DNA of 49,022 nt, taken from NCBI RefSeq assembly GCF_009827655.1, contig NZ_WTYV01000010.1, forward strand, positions 10,001 through 59,022, written 5' to 3'. The notes under the pieces were generated by a model. It was given only the letters and a program-made list of their open reading frames with translations. It did no database searches and had not been told where the DNA came from. A program made the position numbers and the translations under genes. Shown here one piece after another: positions 1 to 9,543 of the stretch (the first letter of the stretch is position 1; each line of letters starts with the position of its first letter). This stretch comes from Alteraurantiacibacter buctensis. Lineage in GTDB: Bacteria > Pseudomonadota > Alphaproteobacteria > Sphingomonadales > Sphingomonadaceae.

Positions 1-112
1 TCCAGCCTTCCTTAACCCCGATCTGGCACAGCGCGCCTGCGGTTGACCCGTTCTTTACGCCCGCACGCGTAAGGGGCGCTTAGCCATAGACAGGAATCAC
101 CCGGGCCGTTCG

Positions 113-1141
113 ATGACCAGTGCCAGTGCCATCCATGAAGGTTCCACCGGGGCCACACCGCCGCTGAGCGTGGCGATGAGCGTCTATAACGGCGCGCGCT
201 TCCTCGAATCGGCGATCGATAGCGTGCTGGCGCAGGACTTTGCCGACTTCGAGTTCCTGATCGTGGACGACGGCTCCAGCGATGGCACCCCCGATATCCT
301 GCGCGCCTATGCCGCGCGCGACCCGCGCGTGATCCCCATAGTGCGGGAGAATCGCGGACTGGTGGCCAGCCTCAACCAGTTGCTGGGCCTGGCCCGCGCG
401 CCGCTGGTGGCGCGGATGGATGCCGACGACCTGGCGGCGCCCGACCGGTTCTCCGCCCAGCTCGCTTTTCTGGCCGAACACCCCGAGGTGGGCGTGCTGG
501 GAAGCTGGACCACCGATATCGACGAATATGGCGAGCCCTGCACTGCCGGGCCGGAAGACCATCCGGTGACGCACGAGGAGTTCCTGGCCAACGTGGTGCG
601 TGGCGGGCCGCTGCTGGCCCACCCCACCGTGATCTACCGGCGCGACGTGGTGCTGTCGGTCGGCGGCTATCACAAGGCCTTTCGCCACTGCGAGGATTTC
701 GACCTGTGGCTGCGGCTGGCCGACCGCACCCGAATCGCCAACCTGCCCCGGCGGCTGCTGCGTTATCGCCACTATGCGGGGCAGGTCTCGCAGCGGCACG
801 CGGTGGAGCAGCAGATCGGCGTGGCCGTGGCCCGCCTGGCGCAGGCCGAGCGCGCCGCCGGCCGCCCGGACCCCACCGAGACGCTGGACGCCCTGCCCCC
901 GCTGGCCGAACTGGATGCCTTGTTCGGCCGCCCCGATGTGGCGCAGGAAGTGCGCGGCCGCGCCGCCCGGTCCCTCGTCTATTCGCGCGAGGCGATGACC
1001 GGCGCGGGCTATGACCTGCTGTTGCAGCACGTCGAGGAGGGCGGCACCGGGCGCGACCTGTGGCGCACCGCCGCCCGCCTGCTGCGCTTTGGCGAGCCGG
1101 CGCGCGCCCTGCGCCTGGCCGCCGCACTGGCCAGCCGATGA
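113..1141 (+). CDS. Family 2 glycosyltransferase
   Basis: A 342-residue cytoplasmic GT-A enzyme that probably transfers a sugar from a nucleotide-sugar donor during surface polysaccharide assembly. The N-terminal half carries the classic GT2 signature: VAMSVYNGARFLESAIDSVL near residues 20-40, then LIVDDGSSDGTPDIL, and the metal-binding DxD-like ARMDADDLA near residue 105. The C-terminal 100 residues are not distinctive, so donor and acceptor are unknown. The ATG at 113 follows a purine-rich AGGAA; a TTGACC hexamer at 43-48 is a possible -35 element. The stop overlaps the start of the flippase gene in an ATGA, so the two are probably translated together, which fits a polysaccharide pathway. 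Confidence 0.88.
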   Translation: MTSASAIHEGSTGATPPLSVAMSVYNGARFLESAIDSVLAQDFADFEFLIVDDGSSDGTPDILRAYAARDPRVIPIVRENRGLVASLNQLLGLARAPLVARMDADDLAAPDRFSAQLAFLAEHPEVGVLGSWTTDIDEYGEPCTAGPEDHPVTHEEFLANVVRGGPLLAHPTVIYRRDVVLSVGGYHKAFRHCEDFDLWLRLADRTRIANLPRRLLRYRHYAGQVSQRHAVEQQIGVAVARLAQAERAAGRPDPTETLDALPPLAELDALFGRPDVAQEVRGRAARSLVYSREAMTGAGYDLLLQHVEEGGTGRDLWRTAARLLRFGEPARALRLAAALASR

Positions 1142-2598
1142 GCATCCGCCGCGCCGCGCTGTGGTCGGTAGCTGCGCAGTACGCCAGCTTCGCCATCCAG
1201 TTCGCCACCAGCGTCATTATCTCGCGGCTGTTCCTGCTGCCGGCTGACGTGGGGCTGTTCTCGATCGCGCTGGCGGCGGCGATGGTGGTGTCGATCTTCC
1301 AGGACATGGGCATCAGCCGCTTCGTGACCGGCCAGCCTCAGATGCGGATGGAGCACGTGCGCGACTATGCTGCCGTGGCCACCGGCATCGGCTGGGCCGT
1401 GGCGGCAGTAGTGGCGCTGGCCGCCCGGCCGCTCGAATCGTTCTATGGCGAGGCGGGGCTGGCCAGCCTGGTGCTGATCATCGCCGCATCCTACGTGGCG
1501 CTGCCGCTGGGCATCGTGCCCGCCGCGCTGCTGACCAGGCGGATGGATTTCCGCGCCCTATTCTTCGCCAATGCCGGCTCTGCGCTGGTGGGCGGCATGG
1601 TGGCGGTGGCGACGGCGGCCAATGGTGCCGGGCCGGCCTCGCTTGCCTGGGGGATGCTGGCCACGGCCCTGACCAAGCTGGTGGTGGTGCAGGTGCTGAT
1701 GCCGGTGCTGCCGCGCTGGCCGCGCGCCTATGAGATCGTCCGCCCGATGCTGGGCTTCGGCGGAGCCTCCTTCATTCTCAGCCTGTCGGGATCGGTGGGC
1801 ATGAGGAGCCAGGATCTGATCGTAGGCCGCCTGCTGGGGGTGACTGCCACCGGCCTTTTTACCCGCGCGGGCGCGCTGGCGGGGCAGATGTCGATGCTGG
1901 TAGTGGGGGCGATCAACGCCGTGTTCTATCCCGCCTTCGCGAAAAAGCGCGACGCGGGCGAGCCGCTGGCCGCGCCCTACCTGCACCTGGTGGCCTGCAA
2001 CACCGCACTGCAATGGCCCGCCGCCCTGGGCCTGGCGCTGGCGGCCGAGCCGGTGGTGCTGCTGCTTTATGGTCCCAACTGGATCGAGGTGGCCCCATTG
2101 CTGCGCTGGACGGCGATTGCCGAGATGTTCTTCATCGCCATCCCGCTGCAGATGGACATTCCCATCCTGCTTGGCCGGATCAGGACACTGGTGTGGGTCA
2201 ACCTGATCGACACCGCGCTGACCGTGGGCCTGCTGGCCACATTCTGCCTGTGGGGTGTTGAGGCCGCGGCGATGAGCCGCATCGCCACCGGCGCGGTGTG
2301 GTTCGCGATCTATGCCGCGCTGCTGGGCCACCTGCTGGCCATGCCCTGGGGCCAGGCGGCGCTAACCTATGGCAAGAGCGGCCTGTGCGCGCTGGCAGCC
2401 GGAACCCCGCTGGCCGCCACGCAATGGTTCGGCTGGTTCGGGGCCGACATGGGCCTGGCGACCCTGCTGGGCCTCGTGGCTGCTGGTGTGCTGTGCTGGC
2501 TGGCCGCACTGGTGCTGGTGCGCCACCCCTTCCTGGCCGAAGTCCACATCGCCCTGGCACAGGTGAAACGGCCCCGCCCCGTACGCCCCCAGGCGTGA
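1138..2598 (+). CDS. Polysaccharide flippase (Wzx/MATE-like)
   Basis: An inner-membrane protein of 486 residues made almost entirely of hydrophobic segments (about 12-14), with the N-terminal pattern of oligosaccharide flippases: a short basic start (MSIRRAALWSV), then a helix, then SRLFLLPADVGLFSIALA. It probably moves lipid-linked oligosaccharide across the membrane. The start at 1138 is preferred over the further upstream 1060 because it forms an ATGA overlap with the preceding glycosyltransferase and gives the normal family N-terminus. Which polymer it serves cannot be read from the sequence. Confidence 0.85.
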   Translation: MSIRRAALWSVAAQYASFAIQFATSVIISRLFLLPADVGLFSIALAAAMVVSIFQDMGISRFVTGQPQMRMEHVRDYAAVATGIGWAVAAVVALAARPLESFYGEAGLASLVLIIAASYVALPLGIVPAALLTRRMDFRALFFANAGSALVGGMVAVATAANGAGPASLAWGMLATALTKLVVVQVLMPVLPRWPRAYEIVRPMLGFGGASFILSLSGSVGMRSQDLIVGRLLGVTATGLFTRAGALAGQMSMLVVGAINAVFYPAFAKKRDAGEPLAAPYLHLVACNTALQWPAALGLALAAEPVVLLLYGPNWIEVAPLLRWTAIAEMFFIAIPLQMDIPILLGRIRTLVWVNLIDTALTVGLLATFCLWGVEAAAMSRIATGAVWFAIYAALLGHLLAMPWGQAALTYGKSGLCALAAGTPLAATQWFGWFGADMGLATLLGLVAAGVLCWLAALVLVRHPFLAEVHIALAQVKRPRPVRPQA

Positions 2599-2642
2599 TT
2601 CGCCGCCTGGTTCGCGGCCGCCGCTACCGCCTTTGGCCTGCC

Positions 2643-2685
2643 ATTGTAGGGCAGCGCGGTCCTGTGGTATTTCTCTCCCTACAAT
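2643..2685. promoter_or_regulatory. Perfect 9-bp inverted repeat before the protease gene
   Basis: ATTGTAGGG (2643-2651) and CCCTACAAT (2677-2685) are exact reverse complements separated by 25 bases. The right arm directly abuts AAGGGAG (2686-2692), the ribosome binding site of the gene starting at 2701. It could be an operator or an mRNA hairpin next to the ribosome binding site; the sequence cannot decide. Confidence 0.45.
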
Positions 2686-2700
2686 AAGGGAGCACACGGG

Positions 2701-3696
2701 ATGGACTGGCGCACGTTCGCTGCCGCTTTGTCGCTGGCCGCACTGCCGGCCGGGGCCGCCGCCAACACGCAGGTGGCAAATTTGCCGGGGGAGGGCGCGC
2801 CCGTTGCCGCCGCCGCACCCGCCGCCACCACCGACTTGGCGCAGACGCTGGCCCAGACCTTGGCCATGCAGGTCGATGCCTATCGCCGGATGACCGTGGC
2901 CGTGCAACTGAACGGCCAGGGCCCGTTCCGCTTCATGGTCGATACCGGGGCCCAGGCCACCGTGCTCAGCCATGCCCTGGCCGACCACCTGCAACTGACC
3001 GAGCGATCTACCGCCACGCTGGTGGGCATGGCTTCCACCCGCCAGGTGCAGACCGCGCAGATCGCCGAGATCGCCTTTGGCGACCACAGCGCCTTCGATG
3101 CCCGCGCCGCGCTGGTCGACGGGGAGAACATCGGCGGGGCCGACGGCATCCTGGGGCTGGACAGCCTGCAGGACCGCCGCGTGCTGCTGGATTTCGAGAA
3201 CCGCGAGATGCACATCGCCCATTCCAGCGAGCGCGCCAGCACCCGCGGGTTCGACATCGTGGTGCGCGCCCGCGCCCGCAACGGCCAGCTGATCATCGCC
3301 AGTGCCATGATCGACGGTATCCGCACCGCCGTGGTGGTGGATACCGGGGCGCAGGGGTCGATCGGCAACGAGGCGCTGCAAAACCGCCTGCGCCGCGCCC
3401 GGCAGAACACCGAGACCGAGATGACCGACATCAACGGGGTGCAGACCACCGGCATGATGCGGTCGATCCGCAGCCTGGATTTCGGCCGCGCGCAGATCAA
3501 CAACCTGATGATCACCTTCACGCCCAGCCCCACCTTCGCGGCGCTGGAGCTGGATGACGAACCGGCCCTGATCCTGGGTATGAACGAACTGCACCTGTTC
3601 GAGCGCGTGGCGATCGACTTCCCCAGCCGGCGGGTGCTGTTCGACCTGCCGCCGGGCGCTTCGCTGCCCACCGCGGTGGACTTCGGGCGGCTCTAG
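2701..3696 (+). CDS. Periplasmic retropepsin-like aspartic protease
   Basis: 331 residues. A signal peptide (hydrophobic stretch to about residue 21, cleavage near AAA-N) is followed by an Ala-rich linker and two retropepsin-type lobes, each with its own active-site motif: FMVDTGAQATVLS near residue 80 and VVVDTGAQGSIGN near 217. Two copies in one chain mean the protein can form the bilobed active site without dimerising. Each lobe also has the flap-like GLDSL or GMNEL segment. Substrate and role are unknown. It stands alone, with its own ribosome binding site AAGGGAG and a striking inverted repeat just upstream. Confidence 0.85.
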   Translation: MDWRTFAAALSLAALPAGAAANTQVANLPGEGAPVAAAAPAATTDLAQTLAQTLAMQVDAYRRMTVAVQLNGQGPFRFMVDTGAQATVLSHALADHLQLTERSTATLVGMASTRQVQTAQIAEIAFGDHSAFDARAALVDGENIGGADGILGLDSLQDRRVLLDFENREMHIAHSSERASTRGFDIVVRARARNGQLIIASAMIDGIRTAVVVDTGAQGSIGNEALQNRLRRARQNTETEMTDINGVQTTGMMRSIRSLDFGRAQINNLMITFTPSPTFAALELDDEPALILGMNELHLFERVAIDFPSRRVLFDLPPGASLPTAVDFGRL

Positions 3697-3735
3697 CTAT
3701 TGCGTAAGGCACGATAGCGGCCCACTTGGTGCCGC

Positions 3736-5571
3736 ATGGGACCGCCGACAGAGAAGACCACTACGATCCCCACCCACGATGGTGGCTGGGCCACCGTGCG
3801 CCGCTTCCTGCCCTACCTGTGGCCCGATGGCCGGCCAGACCTGCGCCGCCGGATCATGGTGGCCGCGCTGTTCGTGCTGCTGGCCAAGGTGGTGGTGCTG
3901 GCCCTGCCCTTTGCCTACGCAAACGCAGTGGACACCATGTCGGCGCAAGGCGACCCCGCGCTATGGGTGGCGCTGGGGCTGGTGTTTGCCTACGCCGCCG
4001 GGCGCTTTGCCACCGTGTTGTTCGACAATGTGCGCAACGTGGTGTTCGAGCGCGTGGGGCAGGACGCGGTGCGCGAGCTGACCGAGGACGTGTTCGCCCG
4101 CCTGCACCGCCTGTCGCTGCGCTTCCACCTCTCGCGCCGCACGGGCGAGGTGACAAAGGTGGTGGAACGCGGCACCAAGTCGATCAACTCGATGATCTAC
4201 TTCCTGCTGTTCAACATCCTGCCCACGGTGGTGGAATTGGCGGTGGTGGGGGTGATCTTCCAGATCAAGTTCGGCTTCGAAGTGGTGGCCGCCACGGCAA
4301 TTACCGTGGTCCTCTATATCTGGGTCACTCGCCGCGTCACCGAATGGCGCACCGAATTGCGCAAGGCGATGAATGACCTGGATGGCCTAGCCATGGCCCG
4401 CGCGGTCGACAGCCTGCTGAACTACGAGACGGTGAAGTACTTCGGCGCCGAGGGGCGCGAGCGCGAGCGCTATGGCCGCGCTGCGCGCCAGTATGCCGAG
4501 GCCGCGATCAAGAGCGAGAACTCGCTGGCCTGGCTCAATATCGCCCAGGCGGTGCTGATGAACGGGCTGATGGCTGCCGCGATGGGCTTTACCGTGTGGC
4601 AGTGGAGCAAGGGCAACCTGACCCCGGGTGACCTGGTGCTGGTGCAGACGTACCTGGCGCAGCTGTTTCGCCCGCTGGACATGCTGGGCTGGGTCTATCG
4701 CACGATCCGCCAGGGCATCATCGACATGGCCGCCATGTTCAGCCTGATGGATACGGCGGTGGAAGTGGCCGACGTGCCCGGCGCACCCGCGTTGGTGGTG
4801 CGGCGGCCCGGCGTGGTGTTCGACAACGTGGACTTCGGCTACGAGCGTGACCGGCAGATCCTCCACGGCCTCAGCTTCGAGGCACCGGCGGGCAAGCATA
4901 TCGCGCTGGTGGGACCATCGGGCGCAGGGAAAAGCACGATCGGCCGCCTGCTGTTCCGCTTCTACGATCCGTGGGCCGGCCGGGTGCTGATCGACGGGCA
5001 GGACATAGCGCAGGTGACGCAGGAGAGCCTGCGCGCGCACCTGGGCATCGTGCCGCAGGATTCGGTGCTGTTCAACGATACCATCGGCTACAACATCGCC
5101 TATGGCCGCGAACACGCGAGCGATGCCGAGATCGAGCGGGCCGCGCGCGGGGCGGCCATCTGGCCCTTCATCCAGAAGCTGCCGCAGGGATTGGAAACCG
5201 AAGTGGGCGAGCGCGGCCTGAAGCTGTCCGGCGGCGAGAAGCAGCGCGTGGCCATTGCCCGCACGCTGGTGAAGGATCCCCCGGTCCTGCTGCTGGACGA
5301 GGCGACCAGCGCACTCGATTCGCAGACCGAGCAGGATATCCTGGCCACCCTGCGCCGCGTGTCCGAAGGGCGCACTACCCTGGCCATCGCCCACCGCCTG
5401 TCGACCATTGCCGACGCGGATTTGATCTACGTCATTCAGGATGGGCGCGTGGCGGAGCATGGTAGCCATACCGCCCTGCTGCGCCACGATGGCCTGTACG
5501 CCGACATGTGGACGCGCCAGTTGCGCGACGAGGCGGAGGAAGGGGAAGCCATCCCCGAGCCCGCCCAGTAG
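3736..5571 (+). CDS. Atm1-type ABC exporter, fused permease and ATPase
   Basis: 611 residues: an N-terminal six-helix ABC exporter membrane domain (about 40-340) and a C-terminal ATPase. The ATPase has Walker A GPSGAGKST (about 393-401), the Q-loop region IVPQDSVLFNDTI, signature LSGGEKQRVAIAR, Walker B LLLDEATSALD and the H-loop IAHRLST. The segment NYETVKYFGAEGRE and the overall order are those of the Atm1/HMT1 family, which exports glutathione-conjugated metals or sulfur species needed for iron-sulfur homeostasis and metal tolerance. It likely works as a homodimer in the inner membrane. The ATG at 3736 lies 27 bases after a GCGTAAGG motif that recurs before other operons here. Confidence 0.9.
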   Translation: MGPPTEKTTTIPTHDGGWATVRRFLPYLWPDGRPDLRRRIMVAALFVLLAKVVVLALPFAYANAVDTMSAQGDPALWVALGLVFAYAAGRFATVLFDNVRNVVFERVGQDAVRELTEDVFARLHRLSLRFHLSRRTGEVTKVVERGTKSINSMIYFLLFNILPTVVELAVVGVIFQIKFGFEVVAATAITVVLYIWVTRRVTEWRTELRKAMNDLDGLAMARAVDSLLNYETVKYFGAEGRERERYGRAARQYAEAAIKSENSLAWLNIAQAVLMNGLMAAAMGFTVWQWSKGNLTPGDLVLVQTYLAQLFRPLDMLGWVYRTIRQGIIDMAAMFSLMDTAVEVADVPGAPALVVRRPGVVFDNVDFGYERDRQILHGLSFEAPAGKHIALVGPSGAGKSTIGRLLFRFYDPWAGRVLIDGQDIAQVTQESLRAHLGIVPQDSVLFNDTIGYNIAYGREHASDAEIERAARGAAIWPFIQKLPQGLETEVGERGLKLSGGEKQRVAIARTLVKDPPVLLLDEATSALDSQTEQDILATLRRVSEGRTTLAIAHRLSTIADADLIYVIQDGRVAEHGSHTALLRHDGLYADMWTRQLRDEAEEGEAIPEPAQ

Positions 5572-5586
5572 AGAGAGGATCGGATC

Positions 5587-6102
5587 ATGCGTGCCATTCT
5601 TGCAATTTCGTGCCTGGCCCTGCTGGCCAGCGCCAGCGCCGCCGGATCGCAGGACCCTGCGCCGGTAGACGTGCGCCATGCCATGCAGGCCGAGGTGAAC
5701 CCCGCCATCGTCGCCATCTGGGACGTGACCAACGAGGCGCTGGACGACAACGGCAACATCTCGCCGGCGCTGATCGCCGATGCCGGATGGACGCAGATTG
5801 CCGACAATGCCGCCAGGCTGGCCGAATCGACCGAGCGGATGGCCGCGGCCGACCGCTTCATCGCGGCCAGCCCCGGCAACTGGGCGACCGAGGATTACGA
5901 GGTGTCGATGGACGTGGTGCAGGCCAGCCTTGATGCCCAGCCCGCCGCTTATCGCGCCTTTGCCGCGGCCTTCGCCGCGAAGGCCCGCGAACTGGAAACC
6001 GTCGCCCGCGCCCGCGATGCGGCCAGGCTGGCCGAGATCATGCCCGAAATGGACGGGGCCTGTGCCGGGTGCCACTCGGCCTTCTGGTATCCGGAGGCCT
6101 GA
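5587..6102 (+). CDS. Class II c-type cytochrome (c' / c-556 fold)
   Basis: 171 residues with a signal peptide (to about residue 21, ASA-AGSQ) and a single haem site, CAGCH at residues 159-163, close to the C-terminus. Haem attachment at the end of a four-helix bundle is typical of the cytochrome c'/c-556 family, which binds small gases or carries electrons in the periplasm. The segment between is helical and alanine-rich. It starts 15 bases after the ABC exporter stop with AGAGAGGAT as ribosome binding site, so it may be cotranscribed. It ends three bases before the convergent M16 peptidase gene, and no terminator hairpin is visible between them. Confidence 0.88.
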   Translation: MRAILAISCLALLASASAAGSQDPAPVDVRHAMQAEVNPAIVAIWDVTNEALDDNGNISPALIADAGWTQIADNAARLAESTERMAAADRFIAASPGNWATEDYEVSMDVVQASLDAQPAAYRAFAAAFAAKARELETVARARDAARLAEIMPEMDGACAGCHSAFWYPEA

Positions 6103-6105
6103 GCC

Positions 6106-8940
6106 CTAGCGCAAAGTCGCGCTCGCCAGGTCCAGCTCGGCCACCGGGATTACCTCCACGTCGGGCCTGATGGCGCGCAAGTCGTCGATGAACTCGGCGG
6201 CATTGCCAACGATCAGCAGCGATGTGCGCGCCGGATCGAACCAGTGAGCGCCCGCCGCCGAGGCCGCCGCCGCGCTGGCCGCGTCCAGCCGCTCGGCATA
6301 ACGCGAGACTTCGGCGGGATCGATGCCCTGGGCCAGCAGGTCCAGCATGACCCCGCCATAGCCCGCGCCCGTTTCCAGCGCCCGCGCGCGGCCCCCGGCC
6401 AGCAGCAGCCGGCGGCGGGCCACGGTATCGGCATCCAGCGGCTCTGCCCCCAGCCGCGCGAACTGCTCCAGCATCACCGCCGCCACTTCGTCTGCCGTGG
6501 CATTGGCGGTCTGCGCGCTGGCCACGATCGCCGGATCATCGGCCGTGCTGCCGATCGAGGAATAGGCCCCATAGGATAGCGAGCGGCGGGTGCGGATTTC
6601 CTCGAACAGCCGCCCGTTGGCGCCAACGCCCAGCACCGCATTGGCCAGGTCCAGCGCATAGGCATCTTCCGCCCGGCGCGATGGCCCCCGCGCGGCCAGC
6701 ACAACGGCGGCCTGTCCGGCATCGGGCATGTCGATCACCACGGTGCGGACCGGCTGCGGCGGCCCCGCCCGGTCCGCCACCGGGGCGGGCGCGGGGCTCC
6801 CGGCGGGCTGCCAGTCACCCAGCAGGCCTTGCACCAGGGCAAAGGCATCCTCGGGCGCAATGCCGCCAGTCACCACCACCTGCGTGCCGGCGGGCCGCCA
6901 CCACCCGTGCGCGTGGGCCAGCAGGTCCTCGCGCGTGATCGCGGCCAGGCTCTCGGGCGTGCCGCCGCCCACCGTGCCATAGGGCGCCGCGCCGTAGAGC
7001 AGCGGGCGCATGGCCATGCCCGCCAGGCTGCCCGGCTCGCGCATGGCCACGCTCAGCCCGTCAATCGTGCGGGCCTTCTCGCGAGCCACCTCGTCCGCCG
7101 GATAGGTGGGGTTGCGGATCATGTCGGCCAGGATCGCGCCGGCCTCGGCCACGCCCGCGCGCGGGGCAGTGAGGATGAATACGGTGCCATCGCTGCGCGC
7201 CACGGATGACAGGTCTGCCCCCAGCCCCTCCAGCCGCCGGGCCAGGTTACGCGCATCGGCATGGGACGTGCCCTTGCCCGCCAGCAAGGCCGCCAGGTTG
7301 GCCAGGCCCGCCTGCCCGCGCGGATCGCTGGCGCTGCCGCCGGGCAGCAGCACGCTCAGCGTCACCAGCGGCACGTCGCCGGTCTGCGTGGCAATCACCT
7401 CCAGCCCGTTGGCCAGCCTGCTCCGAGCAATCGCGGGCACGGCCACGGCGGGCCGCTCGCCCGCTGCCGGCGGCGGCTGGCGCTCGCCATCGGGCAGCAC
7501 CACGCGCGGCGCGCCGGTGGGCGGCGGCAGGGTGACGAACTGCGGCATGGGCACGGGGTTGGCGTATTCCGCCGGATCGTGCGGGCCGCTGGCATAGGTG
7601 ATATCGGTGCGGGCGTCGGGTGCCAGATAGAGCCGGGCGACGCGCTGCACGTCCTCCACGCTCACCGCCGCAATCCCCGCCAGCCGCCGGTCGGCCGCTT
7701 GCGGATCGCCGGTCATCACCAGGTATTCGCCCAGCTCGAAGGCACGTCCGCGCGCGGTTTCGCGCCCGCGCAGACTGTCGGCTACCAGTTCGGCCTTGGC
7801 CTCGGCCAGTTCGGCGGTGCTGACCGGCCGGTCACGCAGGGCCGCCGTTACCGCAGCCAGAGCCTGCGCCGCCACCGCCGGATCGGCCCCGGCGCTGACC
7901 GTTGCCGATTGCAGCCACAGGCTCCCCTCCTCCGCGGTATCGACATAGGCTTCGGTCTCCACCGCCAGCCCCGGCAGGACCAGGCCCAGGTAGGCGCGGC
8001 TCGATTCGCCGCGCGCCATGATCGCGCCGAGCACTTCCAGCGCCGGCATGTCAGGGTGTGCGGCACCGGGCAGTTGCCACAAGGTCGCCACCACCGGCAG
8101 CGGCACGCCGGGGGCACGGGCGACGATGGTGCGCGGCGCGGTGCGGCCCGGCTCGCGCGCGGCGATGGCCACGTCCACCGGCGCAGTGCGCGGCGGGATG
8201 TCGGCGAAATAGCGCTCGACCAGCGCGCGCAGGTTCGCCGGATCGAAGTTGCCCGCTACGATCAGCGTGGCCGTGTCCGGCCCGTAATAGGCCTGGTGGA
8301 AGGCGCGGGCATCGTCCAGCGTGGCAGCGTCGAGGTCGGCCATTACGCCGATGGAGGGGCGGCGCTGGGGCAGCAGGTCGAAGCCCGCTTCGGGCACCAC
8401 GAAGCGTTGCAGGATACCATAGGGCGGGGCGAGCACGCGGGTGCGCAGCTCCTCCTTCACCACGCCGCGCTCGCTTTCGAACACGTGGTCGTCGATCACC
8501 GGCAGGGCCATCCGCTCACGGTGGGTCCAGAGCATGGTTTCGAGGTATTCGGCCGGCACCGTCTCGAAGTAATTGGTCCGGTCCGGGCTGGTGGAGGCGT
8601 TGCGCGTGCCGCCCACGTCCGCCACCAGCGAGTAGATCAGGTTGTAGGGCATGTTCTCGGTCTTGCGGCTGAGAATATGCTCGAACAGGTGGGCAAAGCC
8701 GCTGCGGCCTTCGGGATCGTTCTTGGCCCCCACATCGTACCACAGGCTGGTGGTGACCGTGGCGGTGGAAGGATCGCGCAAGGCGATCACGGTAAGGCCG
8801 TTGGGCAGTTGCCAGCGATCATAGGCGATGGGCGGCACTTCCAGCGCGGTTCCGGCAGCTTCCTGCGCACTGGCCGGAAGCGGAAGGGCCAGCACGGCGC
8901 AGGCGGCCAGCAGCACGGATCTGAACATGGTCATGTGCAA
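6106..8940 (-). CDS. Periplasmic M16 (insulinase family) zinc peptidase
   Basis: 944 residues with a signal peptide ending near ASA-QEA (residues 24-26), so it acts in the periplasm. The inverted zinc motif HLFEH is at residues 84-88 and the third ligand glutamate sits about 75 residues later in VVKEEL. Two M16 modules follow in tandem: the active one at the N-terminus and an inactive, structural one at the C-terminus, whose equivalent segment lacks HxxEH. The length fits two-module bacterial M16 proteins. Several Met codons cluster at the start (residues 1, 3 and 5), so the exact start is uncertain by up to four codons. Confidence 0.9.
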   Translation of the reverse strand: MHMTMFRSVLLAACAVLALPLPASAQEAAGTALEVPPIAYDRWQLPNGLTVIALRDPSTATVTTSLWYDVGAKNDPEGRSGFAHLFEHILSRKTENMPYNLIYSLVADVGGTRNASTSPDRTNYFETVPAEYLETMLWTHRERMALPVIDDHVFESERGVVKEELRTRVLAPPYGILQRFVVPEAGFDLLPQRRPSIGVMADLDAATLDDARAFHQAYYGPDTATLIVAGNFDPANLRALVERYFADIPPRTAPVDVAIAAREPGRTAPRTIVARAPGVPLPVVATLWQLPGAAHPDMPALEVLGAIMARGESSRAYLGLVLPGLAVETEAYVDTAEEGSLWLQSATVSAGADPAVAAQALAAVTAALRDRPVSTAELAEAKAELVADSLRGRETARGRAFELGEYLVMTGDPQAADRRLAGIAAVSVEDVQRVARLYLAPDARTDITYASGPHDPAEYANPVPMPQFVTLPPPTGAPRVVLPDGERQPPPAAGERPAVAVPAIARSRLANGLEVIATQTGDVPLVTLSVLLPGGSASDPRGQAGLANLAALLAGKGTSHADARNLARRLEGLGADLSSVARSDGTVFILTAPRAGVAEAGAILADMIRNPTYPADEVAREKARTIDGLSVAMREPGSLAGMAMRPLLYGAAPYGTVGGGTPESLAAITREDLLAHAHGWWRPAGTQVVVTGGIAPEDAFALVQGLLGDWQPAGSPAPAPVADRAGPPQPVRTVVIDMPDAGQAAVVLAARGPSRRAEDAYALDLANAVLGVGANGRLFEEIRTRRSLSYGAYSSIGSTADDPAIVASAQTANATADEVAAVMLEQFARLGAEPLDADTVARRRLLLAGGRARALETGAGYGGVMLDLLAQGIDPAEVSRYAERLDAASAAAASAAGAHWFDPARTSLLIVGNAAEFIDDLRAIRPDVEVIPVAELDLASATLR

Positions 8941-9084
8941 GAATGGTCCCCTGGCCGGTCACAGATACAACCGGTTTCAGCCTAAACCATGTCCACGGCG
9001 CGCCGCAAGCGCACCGGCCGCTCGACCGGACACCGCCTTTGGTCGACGGGTGACTTGGTCGCAGGCCGTGATACACCCGGCCGC

Positions 9085-9543
9085 ATGATCACCGCACTCG
9101 CCTGGCTTGAACAGACGCCGCCCAGCGTGTTCATGCGCGAGGATTTCTACGCCTATTTCGTGGCCCTGATCGGCCACGCCTGGGGCATGGCGCTGCTGGT
9201 GGGCGGCGGGCTGGCGATCAACCTGCGGGTGCTGGCGGGCGGGCCGGGAGAAGTGGCAGCGTGGCGGCGGCTGGTGCCGGTGCTGTGGCTGGGGGCCGTG
9301 CTGGCATCCATCAGCGGGCTGGCACTGCTGGCAGGCTATCCGGCCAAGGCGCTGACCAACTGGATCTTCGCCGCCAAGTTCGCCTGCCTGATCGCCGCCG
9401 CCCTGCTGACCGGGCGGGTCCTGCACGGTGGCAGCAAGCCGCAGGCGGCGCTGGCCCTGGCGCTGTGGCTGGGCGGCGTGGGCGCGGGCAAGCTGCTGCT
9501 CTATACCTATTCCATGCTGACCACGGCGGAGGTGCTGCCATGA
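9085..9543 (+). CDS. Small membrane protein, first of a pair
   Basis: 152 residues with about four hydrophobic helices and a conserved-looking histidine in helix one (ALIGHAWGMALLVGG). I do not recognise a family with certainty. The start at 9085 (MITALAWLEQ) is chosen because the further upstream frame from 8989 is Arg/Thr-rich and has no hydrophobic character. The stop overlaps the next gene in an ATGA, so the two membrane proteins are probably made together and may form one complex. The histidines in the helices could bind haem, but this is only a guess. Confidence 0.75.
   Translation: MITALAWLEQTPPSVFMREDFYAYFVALIGHAWGMALLVGGGLAINLRVLAGGPGEVAAWRRLVPVLWLGAVLASISGLALLAGYPAKALTNWIFAAKFACLIAAALLTGRVLHGGSKPQAALALALWLGGVGAGKLLLYTYSMLTTAEVLP

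Noticed and set aside
4387..6075. 562-codon frame on the minus strand across the ABC exporter and cytochrome genes
   Set aside because: High-GC shadow frame. The plus-strand genes have complete motif sets and the shadow has none.
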